From contig JALSQZ010000073.1 in the NCBI GenBank assembly GCA_026985055.1, positions 1 to 64,000 of the forward strand: DNA of 64,000 nt, read 5' to 3'. The position numbers were made by a program, and so were the translations under genes. Source of the DNA: Sedimenticola sp. (GTDB lineage: Bacteria > Pseudomonadota > Gammaproteobacteria > Chromatiales > Chromatiaceae). The notes below the pieces were generated by a model. That model was given only the letters and a program-made list of their open reading frames with translations, searched no databases and was not told the origin of the DNA. Positions 54,102-61,678 of the stretch are shown here, in pieces (positions within the stretch are counted from its first letter, which is position 1; each line of letters starts with the position of its first letter).

Positions 54102-55384
54102 AACCTGTCCAGTGTGCGACGCAGACGTTCGCCTGCCTGTTCTCTCAAATGCGGGAGATGCATATGTTCGATGATCTCTCCGGCAAAGCCAGCACACAAC
54201 ATATGGATGGCCTGCTGTTCTTCAATCCCTCTGGTGCGCAGATAGAACAGCTGCTGCGGATCGAGCTGGCCGACGGTGGTGCCATGGCTGCATTTGACAT
54301 CATCGGCATAGATTTCCAGCTGTGGCTTGGTATCCACTTCCGCATCCCGGGTGAGCATGAGATTGTCATTGGTCAGCTGTGCGTCTGTCAGTTGGGCGAT
54401 TCGTTCCACCAGAATACGGCCATCGAATACCGCACGCCCCTTGCCATGCAGCAGCCCCTTGAATTGTTCCCGGCTGTGGCAGGCCGGCTGGTCGTGGTGG
54501 ATATCCAGGTGAAAGTCGCTGAGCTGCTGGTCGCCCACCAGGTACAGGCCGCGCAGGTCGCAAACCGCCTGCTCTCCAGCAAAGCGGGTCTTGTATTCCG
54601 TGCGCGCCCACTTGCCGCCAAAAGACAAGGTGATGCCGTGATAATGACTGCTGGCTGCCTGAACAAGGTGGATGTTGCTCAGATGCCAGGCATCCGTTGC
54701 CTCATCCTGAATCCGGTAATGGGAAAAACGCGCTTTTTCCCCTACATGGATTTCAGTGCTGCTGTTGTGGAAGTAGGCGTTGCCCATACCTGGCAGAAAA
54801 TGCTCGACAAGGGTCAGCTTGCTGTTTTCTTCGACAAGAATCAGGTTGCGTGGTTGACTCAGCAAGGGCTGTTCCGCCTGACTGTTCAGGTAGAAGACTT
54901 CGATCGGGCTTTCCACTTCAGTCCCGGTCCCGGTTTTGAGCAACAGGCCGTCATTGATCAGTGCCGAGTTCAGGGCGGAAAACAGGTTTTCCCCGGAATT
55001 GGCCAGGCTGCCCAGATGGGCTTTTACCGAAGCATCATCCAGATGTTCACGCAGGCTGCCCAGCACCATGCCCTGTGGCAGGTCGGAAATCCGGGACAGG
55101 GCTGGATTGAACCAGCCATCCACGAACACCAGAACATGTGGACTGAGGCTTTGCGGCATTTCCAGGCCGCTGCCGTTAGGAGGTTGCACCACTGGCGTGA
55201 AAGACTGTTTCAGCAACGCATCCACCCGGCTGTAACGCCAGGCTTCCTGTTTGCGCCTGGGCAGGGGTAGCTGGTTGGCCTGATCCCTGGCTTTCCGGCG
55301 CAGCTCGCTCAGCCAGTCGCTGACAGGGGGAAGGTCTTGCTGCTGCAAAATGTCAGTAATCCAGTTGCTGGCGGAATGCTTCAT
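54098..55384 (-). CDS. sufD: Fe-S cluster assembly protein SufD
   Basis: A 428-aa cytoplasmic protein partnering SufB and SufC in the scaffold. The beta-helix core ends with VKCSHGTTVGQLDPQQLFYLRTRGI, matching the SufB/SufD family. The ATG at 55384 overlaps the sufC stop by 4 nt; a longer frame to 55408 is inside sufC. Confidence 0.95.
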   Translation of the reverse strand: MKHSASNWITDILQQQDLPPVSDWLSELRRKARDQANQLPLPRRKQEAWRYSRVDALLKQSFTPVVQPPNGSGLEMPQSLSPHVLVFVDGWFNPALSRISDLPQGMVLGSLREHLDDASVKAHLGSLANSGENLFSALNSALINDGLLLKTGTGTEVESPIEVFYLNSQAEQPLLSQPRNLILVEENSKLTLVEHFLPGMGNAYFHNSSTEIHVGEKARFSHYRIQDEATDAWHLSNIHLVQAASSHYHGITLSFGGKWARTEYKTRFAGEQAVCDLRGLYLVGDQQLSDFHLDIHHDQPACHSREQFKGLLHGKGRAVFDGRILVERIAQLTDAQLTNDNLMLTRDAEVDTKPQLEIYADDVKCSHGTTVGQLDPQQLFYLRTRGIEEQQAIHMLCAGFAGEIIEHMHLPHLREQAGERLRRTLDRL

Positions 55385-56133
55385 GCCGCGTTCTCCTCCA
55401 GTACCCATGCATAACCCTTGTCTTCCAGCTCCAGGGCAAGTTCCTTGCCACCGGAGCGGATGATGCGCCCATCGGCAAGCACATGAACGAAGTCAGGTTC
55501 AATATAATCCAGCAGGCGCTGATAGTGGGTGATCATGATGATGGAGCGCTCCGCGCTGCGCAGCAGGTTTACGCCCTCGGCTACGATGCGCAGTGCATCG
55601 ATATCCAGTCCGGAATCGGTTTCGTCGAGAATGGCCAGGCGGGGCTCCAGCATGGCCATTTGCAGAATCTCGTTGCGCTTCTTCTCGCCGCCGGAAAAGC
55701 CCGCATTGACGCTGCGCTTTAGCAGCTTTTCATCCAGCTTCACACTGGCGGCCTTTTCCCGCACCAGCTTCATGAAGGCTACCGCATCCAGCTCTTGTTC
55801 GCCACGTCCCTTGCGCACCGCATTGAGGGATTCGCGCAGAAAGTTCATGTTGTTTACTCCCGGCAGTTCAACGGGATACTGCAAGGCAAGAAAGATGCCT
55901 GCCCAGGCCCGCTCTTCCGGTTCCATTTCCAGCAGATTTTTTCCGTCGAAAAGGATTTCGCCCTGGGTGACTTCATAACCATCCCTTCCGGCCAGGACGT
56001 AGGAGAGGGTACTCTTCCCGGAACCGTTGGGCCCCATGATGGCGTGCACTTCGCCAGTGCCGACTTCCAGGTTCAGTCCCTTGAGGATTTCCTTGCCTTC
56101 CACTTCGACGTGCAGGTTGTTGATGCTAAGCAT
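55381..56133 (-). CDS. sufC: Fe-S cluster assembly ATPase SufC
   Basis: A 250-aa ABC-type ATPase. Walker A GPNGSGKST begins at residue 34, the signature is FSGGEKKRNEILQMA and Walker B is LAILDETDSGLD. It powers the SufBCD scaffold. Confidence 0.98.
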   Translation of the reverse strand: MLSINNLHVEVEGKEILKGLNLEVGTGEVHAIMGPNGSGKSTLSYVLAGRDGYEVTQGEILFDGKNLLEMEPEERAWAGIFLALQYPVELPGVNNMNFLRESLNAVRKGRGEQELDAVAFMKLVREKAASVKLDEKLLKRSVNAGFSGGEKKRNEILQMAMLEPRLAILDETDSGLDIDALRIVAEGVNLLRSAERSIIMITHYQRLLDYIEPDFVHVLADGRIIRSGGKELALELEDKGYAWVLEENAA

Positions 56134-56186
56134 GTTCTGTTACTCCAAATTCTGTTCTGTTTCCGCCATCGCGGTACGGTGAAAAA

Positions 56187-57635
56187 TTATCCCACCGCGC
56201 CTTCCAGGGTGATATTCAGCAGTTTGCGTGCTTCCACGGCAAACTCCATGGGTAGTTCATTGAAGACTTCCTTGCAGAAGCCATTGACGATCATGGATAC
56301 GGCGTCCTCTTCCTTCAGGCCGCGCTGGCGACAGTAGAAGAGTTGATCTTCGCTGATCTTGGATGTGGTCGCCTCATGTTCCACCTTGGCCGTGGGATTG
56401 CGTACCTCGATGTAGGGAAAGGTGTGGGCGCCACATTGGTCGCCGATCAGCAGGGAGTCGCACTGGGTATGATTGCGCGCATTTTCCGCTTTCACGCCCA
56501 TGCGCACCAGACCACGATAGGCATTCTGGCCGTGGGCGGCGGAAATGCCCTTGGAAACAATGGTACTTCGGGTGTTTCTTCCCATGTGATACATCTTGGT
56601 GCCGGTATCCGCCTGTTGATGACCCCGGGTCACGGCCACGGAATAGAATTCGCCTACGGAATCGTCTCCGCGCAGAATGCAGCTGGGATATTTCCAGGTG
56701 ATGGCCGAGCCGGTTTCCACCTGGGTCCAGGAAATGTGGGAGCGGTCACCCCGGCAATCACCGCGCTTGGTGACGAAATTGTAGATGCCGCCGACGCCGT
56801 TTTCGTCACCGGGATACCAGTTCTGTACGGTGGAATACTTGATCTTTGCATCTTCCAGGGCGACCAGTTCCACCACGGCCGCGTGCAGCTGGTTTTCATC
56901 GCGCATGGGTGCGGTGCAACCTTCCAGATAGCTGACGAAACTGCCCTTGTCCGCGACGATCAGGGTACGTTCAAACTGACCGGTTTTTGCTTCATTGATG
57001 CGAAAATAGGTGGACAGTTCCATGGGGCAGCGCACGCCCTCGGGAATGTAGACAAAGGTGCCGTCACTGAAAACTGCTGCATTGAGGGCGGCAAAGTAGT
57101 TGTCCGTATGGGGTACCACCGAACCCAGGTATTCCTTTATCAGTTCGGGGTACTCGTGTACCGCCTCGGATATGGAACAGAAAATGACGCCTACATCCGC
57201 CAGTTGCTTGCGGAAGGTGGTGGCAACGGATACGCTGTCGAACACGGCATCCACGGCCACGCCGGCCAGTGCCTTCTGTTCTTCCAGGGGAATACCCAGT
57301 TTTTCATAGGTGGCCAGCAGTTCCGGATCCACTTCATCCAGACTCTGAGGGCCGTCTCCGGCCTTTTTGGGAGCCGAAAAGTAGGAAATTTCCTGAAAAT
57401 CGATGGGATCGTAGCGTAAATGCGCCCAATCAGGCTCATTCATCTCCAGCCAGTGGCGATAGGCCTTGAGGCGATAGTCCAGCATCCACTGGGGCTCTTT
57501 CTTTTTTCCTGATATAAAACGTATGGTGTCTTCGTTCAGACCAGGGGGCAGGGTGTCCGACGCCACCTGGGAGACGAAACCATGCTCATATCCGGCTTTT
57601 ACCAGATCATCGACACTATCCTGTTTTGCACTCAT
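56187..57635 (-). CDS. sufB: Fe-S cluster assembly protein SufB
   Basis: A 482-aa cytoplasmic scaffold protein. Conserved parts include YKHGFVS-like [39 protein letters not shown] [17 protein letters not shown] and QCDSLLIG. The C-terminal [16 protein letters not shown] is the family hallmark. It is the first gene of the cluster; no sufR or iscR regulator gene lies upstream. Confidence 0.97.
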   Translation of the reverse strand: MSAKQDSVDDLVKAGYEHGFVSQVASDTLPPGLNEDTIRFISGKKKEPQWMLDYRLKAYRHWLEMNEPDWAHLRYDPIDFQEISYFSAPKKAGDGPQSLDEVDPELLATYEKLGIPLEEQKALAGVAVDAVFDSVSVATTFRKQLADVGVIFCSISEAVHEYPELIKEYLGSVVPHTDNYFAALNAAVFSDGTFVYIPEGVRCPMELSTYFRINEAKTGQFERTLIVADKGSFVSYLEGCTAPMRDENQLHAAVVELVALEDAKIKYSTVQNWYPGDENGVGGIYNFVTKRGDCRGDRSHISWTQVETGSAITWKYPSCILRGDDSVGEFYSVAVTRGHQQADTGTKMYHMGRNTRSTIVSKGISAAHGQNAYRGLVRMGVKAENARNHTQCDSLLIGDQCGAHTFPYIEVRNPTAKVEHEATTSKISEDQLFYCRQRGLKEEDAVSMIVNGFCKEVFNELPMEFAVEARKLLNITLEGAVG

Positions 57636-57678
57636 GATTTTTCATTGTCCGGGCAATAGTTGAGTAAATTACTATGTT

Positions 57679-57684
57679 ATTATA
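57679..57684 (-). promoter_or_regulatory. -10 box of the suf operon
   Basis: On the minus strand, a perfect TATAAT (plus-strand ATTATA) sits about 44 nt before the sufB start. The best upstream TTGAAT is spaced 20 bp, longer than ideal, as is common for activated promoters. No IscR site could be identified with confidence. Confidence 0.5.
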
Positions 57685-57724
57685 GTGGGCGTTTCGGCAG
57701 GGAAATTCAATCCCTGTATTTGTA

Positions 57725-57750
57725 GGGCATCTCGAAAAATCGAGATCCCC
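57725..57750. repeat. Minimal single-hairpin form of the class 1 element
   Basis: GGGCATCTCG-aaaaat-CGAGATCCCC joins the 5' end of the class 1 array directly to its 3' end, with hairpins 2-5 missing. It lies between the divergent sufB and hypothetical genes, 26 nt before the likely start of the latter. Confidence 0.65.
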
Positions 57751-57775
57751 TGTAATGCTTTTTGCGGAGAATGAT

Positions 57776-58129
57776 GTGAAAGCACCCCATATCAAAACGG
57801 CTGTCCCCAGGCGGCGCTACGAAATCGACAATTTCTCCGTGGTCGTGCTGGGCGATGTTCAGAGTAACGATCCGGTGAACTACAAATACATAATGGCATT
57901 TGTGGATGTGTCCGAAACAGAACCTCTCATGTACATTACCTCGGAGGAGAATCCTCCGGGTCAGAGGGAACATGGTCGTTACCGGGTTCGCGTGATTTAT
58001 GGCGAAGATGAGCGGGATATGGGCTCTGATGAATTTCCGGGTGACCTTGAGCAGTTTACCGAGTACGGTATTCAACTGGCATCACGTCTGTTGCAACTTG
58101 TCGAAGAAGAGCCGATTCGTCTGATGTGA
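57776..58129 (+). CDS. Conserved-looking hypothetical protein
   Basis: A 117-aa cytoplasmic protein, acidic at its C-terminus, with RRRYEIDNFSVVVLGDV, MYITSEENPPGQREHGRYRVRV and a helical end (FTEYGIQLASRLLQLVEE). It has no Cys motif, signal or membrane helix. The GTG at 57776 has GGAG 6 nt upstream; an ATG at 57755 in frame has none. I do not recognise the family. It is divergent from suf, perhaps sharing regulation. Confidence 0.65.
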   Translation: MKAPHIKTAVPRRRYEIDNFSVVVLGDVQSNDPVNYKYIMAFVDVSETEPLMYITSEENPPGQREHGRYRVRVIYGEDERDMGSDEFPGDLEQFTEYGIQLASRLLQLVEEEPIRLM

Positions 58130-58158
58130 CAACGATATTCGTCGTGGCGGTTGACGGA

Positions 58159-58173
58159 TTGCGCCAGGCGCAA
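58159..58173. terminator. Short palindrome between convergent genes
   Basis: TTGCGCC-a-GGCGCAA between stops at 58129 and 58175. It is a short stem without a T-run; a termination role is only possible. Confidence 0.3.
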
Positions 58174-58174
58174 A

Positions 58175-59554
58175 TCAGAGCATGATCAATACATATGCGC
58201 TTGCGAGAACGATTTGCATGATGGCAAAAGGCAGGGCGGTCTTCACGAATCCGGCAAAACTCAGCTTGATCTGGTATTTGTGAATGATGGTTACCGCCAC
58301 GAGAGTGGATGCACTGCCTATGGGCGTGATGTTGCCGCCAAGGTTGGCGCCGAATACCACCGACCACCACAGGGAGGAGTCGCCCGGGATGCCCAGGCCT
58401 GAGAGTATCTTCGCCAGCATCGCTGCCAATGGAATGTTGTCGGTCACCGAACTGAATATAGACGAAGATACCAGTAGCGCGGCGGTACCCGTATGGCTTT
58501 TGCCGTCACCTATCACCCAGGCCACACCCCGACCGATGAGTTCCAGCACCTGCGCATGTTCCATGACATTGATGACCACGAACAGAGACATGAAGAACAG
58601 AACCAGATCCCAGTCGATGGATTCATAGAACTCGTTCACGTCGTGCTTGAAACGCACCAGCACCAGCACGGCAAAACCCATGGCGACGAAACCCATGCCC
58701 AGATCCCTGATTACCGGAGTAATGGAGGTAGTGGCGATAGCCAGGATGAAAGCGGCCAGGGCAGCGGTGGAGAACCAGAAAAACCCCTGGCTACGGATGC
58801 CGTCACGCTCATCGAAACCCTGTATCAGTTCCGCTGCACGTTGTTTCTCCAGTTCTGATTGCAGGGAGTGAATGGCAAACATTTTCGCACCCAGCAGCAA
58901 GGTGGCAATAGTGGCCACCAGCACATAGGGGCTGGCCTTGAGGAAGAAGCTCACGAAGCTGATGCCTGCGGCATTTCCCACGATGATATTGGGCACGGAG
59001 CTGATGAGAGTAAGCAGCCCGCCCACATTGGTGAGCAATCCCTCGATGAGCAGAAAGCCGAGCAGCAGTTTTCCCTGCCCGAGCTTTTTAAGGGAAACAC
59101 CGGTCAGAGAACCGACGATGATCATGGCGGTGACATTGTTCAGAACGGCGGAGAACAACACGGTCATGCCGCCGTAGTACCAGAGCAGTTTGAGCGGGTC
59201 GCCGGAAGAAGCCTTGGTGAGCTTGATCGCAATCCAACTGAACAGGCCGGAGCGGGAGGTGACATCCACAAACAGGCTGGAGCCGATGATGATGGCGATG
59301 ACTTCCCAGTCTACGGCTTCTATATACACAGGCATGTGCAGCCGCTGGCCGCCGGGGATGATGATGTCACCGAAAGGCATGAGATCGAAAATGGAAGCCA
59401 GCAGCAGACTGCCGATGGCGAAGAAACCCACAATCAGGGATTTTTTCGCATGCAGCTTTTCCTCCAAGGCCAGCGCCAGGATCATGGCCATGAGAATCAG
59501 TGCGAACAGATAGGTAACGCCGGCAGATACGGCATGGTGGGCAGTGGTTTCCAT
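58175..59554 (-). CDS. SLC13/ArsB-NhaD superfamily permease
   Basis: A 459-aa inner-membrane protein with about eleven helices. Two repeat-like motifs stand out: SAVLNNVTAMIIVGSLTGVS in the first half, and SSVTDNIPLAAMLAKIL with GANLGGNITPIGSASTLVAV in the second. These belong to the ion-transporter superfamily that includes ArsB, NhaD and SLC13 permeases. Ligands (Na+/H+, arsenite, sulfate, dicarboxylate) cannot be separated by sight. It follows the universal stress gene by 12 nt in the same direction and is probably co-transcribed with it. Confidence 0.8.
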   Translation of the reverse strand: METTAHHAVSAGVTYLFALILMAMILALALEEKLHAKKSLIVGFFAIGSLLLASIFDLMPFGDIIIPGGQRLHMPVYIEAVDWEVIAIIIGSSLFVDVTSRSGLFSWIAIKLTKASSGDPLKLLWYYGGMTVLFSAVLNNVTAMIIVGSLTGVSLKKLGQGKLLLGFLLIEGLLTNVGGLLTLISSVPNIIVGNAAGISFVSFFLKASPYVLVATIATLLLGAKMFAIHSLQSELEKQRAAELIQGFDERDGIRSQGFFWFSTAALAAFILAIATTSITPVIRDLGMGFVAMGFAVLVLVRFKHDVNEFYESIDWDLVLFFMSLFVVINVMEHAQVLELIGRGVAWVIGDGKSHTGTAALLVSSSIFSSVTDNIPLAAMLAKILSGLGIPGDSSLWWSVVFGANLGGNITPIGSASTLVAVTIIHKYQIKLSFAGFVKTALPFAIMQIVLASAYVLIML

Positions 59555-59566
59555 GGGACGCTTCCT

Positions 59567-60451
59567 TTACAGCATCAATAGCGGAATCTGGCGTATTTCC
59601 ACTGCCAGAGGGTAGGCTACGGAATGCATGGCATGTCGGCGCTCGTCCTTGGCGCTGAGTACCAGCAGATCCAGTTTGTGGGACTCGATCTGATGCCGGT
59701 ATTCTTCCACCAGTTCACCAAACATAACCAGGGAACGTACCTTGAGGCTGGGGAAGATCTTTGTCAGAACGTCCGTGCAGGAGTGAAAATAGTCCTCCGG
59801 CTCCTTGAGCAGTTGTTGACGCAACCGTTTTCTGGCCAGGTTCGTATCGATGACATCGATTTTGGAAATGGCGTCGAGATAACGTTCAAAAATGCGCTCA
59901 TCTTCCACATGTGACAGATAGAGATTGCCCGCTGTCTGGGAGAATGCCACGGCATGATTGATGAGCCGGTCATTCACCGCCAGAAGATCCGTTACCACCA
60001 TGATTTCCGAAGTGTCTTCAAAAGCATGTTCCGCTGCATATCCCGCCTCGGGATGCGGCAGCACCATCACCGGAATCGAGGTTCTTTGCAGCAATACGTC
60101 CAGGTGCTCTCCCAGGGAATGAGGGAAGCGCCAGGCGCGGCTGTGCAGATTGCGATAGGTAAAGATCAGGTCAGGCGCATACTGTGCGACCAGATCCAGC
60201 AGCTCACCGGTCGTGCTGAATTCATCACCTTGCACCAGGAAATAATCCGTGTGGTTTACGCCACGGGATTTTTGCAGGAAGCGTTCAATCTTTTTTTGGT
60301 AAGCGCTTGCCGCGTCGCCTTGCAGGTCAGTGATCAGCAATACGGATCTGATTATCAGGGGGTCGTAGGTATAAACTTCCTTCAGAGCCGAACGAAAAAC
60401 ACTTTCGAACTGGTCTACCTGGGACAAGTGCTTGCTCCATGCAGGGGTCAA
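59567..60451 (-). CDS. UspA-like universal stress family protein
   Basis: A 294-aa cytoplasmic protein made of two USP-like halves. The first has SVLLITDLQGD and the second DTSEIMVVTDLLAVNDRLINHAVAFSQ, ending HKLDLLVLSAKDE and the family-like LAVEIRQIPLLML. It is the first gene of a pair with the permease, so it may modulate that transporter; this is inference. The ATP-binding glycine motif is not obvious. Confidence 0.7.
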   Translation of the reverse strand: MTPAWSKHLSQVDQFESVFRSALKEVYTYDPLIIRSVLLITDLQGDAASAYQKKIERFLQKSRGVNHTDYFLVQGDEFSTTGELLDLVAQYAPDLIFTYRNLHSRAWRFPHSLGEHLDVLLQRTSIPVMVLPHPEAGYAAEHAFEDTSEIMVVTDLLAVNDRLINHAVAFSQTAGNLYLSHVEDERIFERYLDAISKIDVIDTNLARKRLRQQLLKEPEDYFHSCTDVLTKIFPSLKVRSLVMFGELVEEYRHQIESHKLDLLVLSAKDERRHAMHSVAYPLAVEIRQIPLLML

Positions 60452-60508
60452 TGGGCGTATTATAAGCGCTCACCGGGTAATGTACAGATTGCGCCAGGAA
60501 GGCCGGAG

Positions 60509-60778
60509 ATGATTGAACATGAAGGAGCCGGAAAGTTGTATTTTCCGCTTACGGGCTGCAAAGCTCCAGAGAATATTTGCGGCATGCTGCTCAACAATTC
60601 CATGCAAGTGTTTCGGCGCAAGCGCGAATCCCTGGCGCATGCGTTCAATGCACTTTGTGAAAATGATGCCTATCTGCCTCTCCCTGACAGAAACGGTGGG
60701 AACATGACATTGGTCATGCGCCGCTGGCGTTGTGGTCTGTTCCGGCAGTTTCGTCGAGACAGGGAAGAATCGTGCTGA
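60509..60778 (+). CDS. Hypothetical protein
   Basis: An 89-aa protein starting MIEHEGAGKLYFPLTGCKAPENIC, with a basic, Arg-rich end (MRRWRCGLFRQFRRDREE). Codon use looks native, and the TGA overlaps the GTG of the next gene (GTGCTGA), indicating translational coupling. No family is recognised. Divergent from the universal stress gene; a GGAG lies just before the ATG. Confidence 0.55.
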   Translation: MIEHEGAGKLYFPLTGCKAPENICGMLLNNSMQVFRRKRESLAHAFNALCENDAYLPLPDRNGGNMTLVMRRWRCGLFRQFRRDREESC

Positions 60779-61335
60779 AAAGTACGGGCCGGGCCTTGTT
60801 AAGGGCGCTGGCGGAAACCCGCAGGCGTTTTCGTCGCAGTGATGGTCTGGCTTTTGCGCTGTTGTGGCTGCGTAAGCTGCTGCTCTACGCACTGGTTCTG
60901 GTCTTTCTGGTTTTCGAGGAAGTCTGGGAAGTTCTCCGGGATCTGCTCGCTTTCCGTCGTTACTACCCTCGGCTCATGGCTGTCATCAATGCCTTCGCCG
61001 CCCGGCAGAACCGGTATCTGGTGCTGTGCATCTATCTCTCCCTGTTTGTTCCCATGGAGTTGCTGGGGCTGGCATCGGCGGCGCTGGCGGCAGAAGGATA
61101 CTGGAAGAGCGCTCTGCTGATGTATGCCTCCAAGGGGCTGGTGGCTGTCCCGGCCATCGACATCTTTATTGCCAACAAGGAAAAATTGCTGAGTTTTTCA
61201 TTGATTGCCTGGGTATATGGCCTGTTGTTGCGTTTTAAATCATCTGATGTCTATCAGCACACGCTGGCGCTGATGGTGGACGCCCGCAGGGGAATGCGCG
61301 ATCTTGTGCGCAGGTTCTGGCGCGGGCGAGAGTAA
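60772..61335 (+). CDS. Hypothetical membrane protein
   Basis: A 187-aa protein with a basic N-terminus and three to four membrane segments: LLYALVLVFLVF, YLVLCIYLSLFVPMELLGLAS, a weaker LLMYASKGLVAVPAIDIFI and FSLIAWVYGLLLRF. A basic tail (RRGMRDLVRRFWRGRE) follows. Starting at GTG 60772, it overlaps the upstream gene. No family recognised. Confidence 0.65.
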   Translation: MLKSTGRALLRALAETRRRFRRSDGLAFALLWLRKLLLYALVLVFLVFEEVWEVLRDLLAFRRYYPRLMAVINAFAARQNRYLVLCIYLSLFVPMELLGLASAALAAEGYWKSALLMYASKGLVAVPAIDIFIANKEKLLSFSLIAWVYGLLLRFKSSDVYQHTLALMVDARRGMRDLVRRFWRGRE

Positions 61336-61513
61336 GACGGACAATTTCTGCGGACACTGTCACCAGTTTGCCATTTTGTTTCTCCGTTTTGTCATTTTTT
61401 ATCCCTGGAGCTGCATTTCATCCGGGTTGAATGAATCCTGCATACCGGCGCAGGGCAGCAGGCCCGCATTCCCGCCATGGATGGCACGCTGGTTCAATTA
61501 CGGAGGATTCATC

Positions 61514-61678
61514 ATGAGCATCATCAATTCCAAACGCAGCGCCCGCTGGCTGCAGACTTTTGCCCAGATCATGGAAGTGGACAGGCTGACGCCCGTAGCT
61601 TCCCGCTCCATCCGGAAGCAGAAATTTCCCGTCAGACGCAGCCCACGTTCCGAAATAGGACAGGGGAAAGAGAAATGA
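61514..61678 (+). CDS. Small basic hypothetical protein in the sortase operon
   Basis: A 54-aa protein (MSIINSKRSARWLQTFAQIM...) with Lys/Arg-rich C-terminal half. A perfect GGAGGA lies 6 nt before the ATG, and the stop overlaps the next gene by 4 nt (ATGA). It has no signal or membrane segment. It is too short for most gene callers, but the ribosome-binding site and coupling argue that it is real. Function unknown. Confidence 0.65.
   Translation: MSIINSKRSARWLQTFAQIMEVDRLTPVASRSIRKQKFPVRRSPRSEIGQGKEK

Noticed and set aside
60511..60570. Possible third class 2 hairpin copy (ATTGAACATGAAGGAGCCGG...)
   Set aside because: Only a short stretch resembles the array, stems do not pair, and it lies in a frame with sound codon use.
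61482..61497. Sigma54-like TGGCACG-N4-TTCAA before the 54-aa gene
   Set aside because: The -12 element is imperfect and transcription would start beyond the ribosome-binding site of the gene it should serve.
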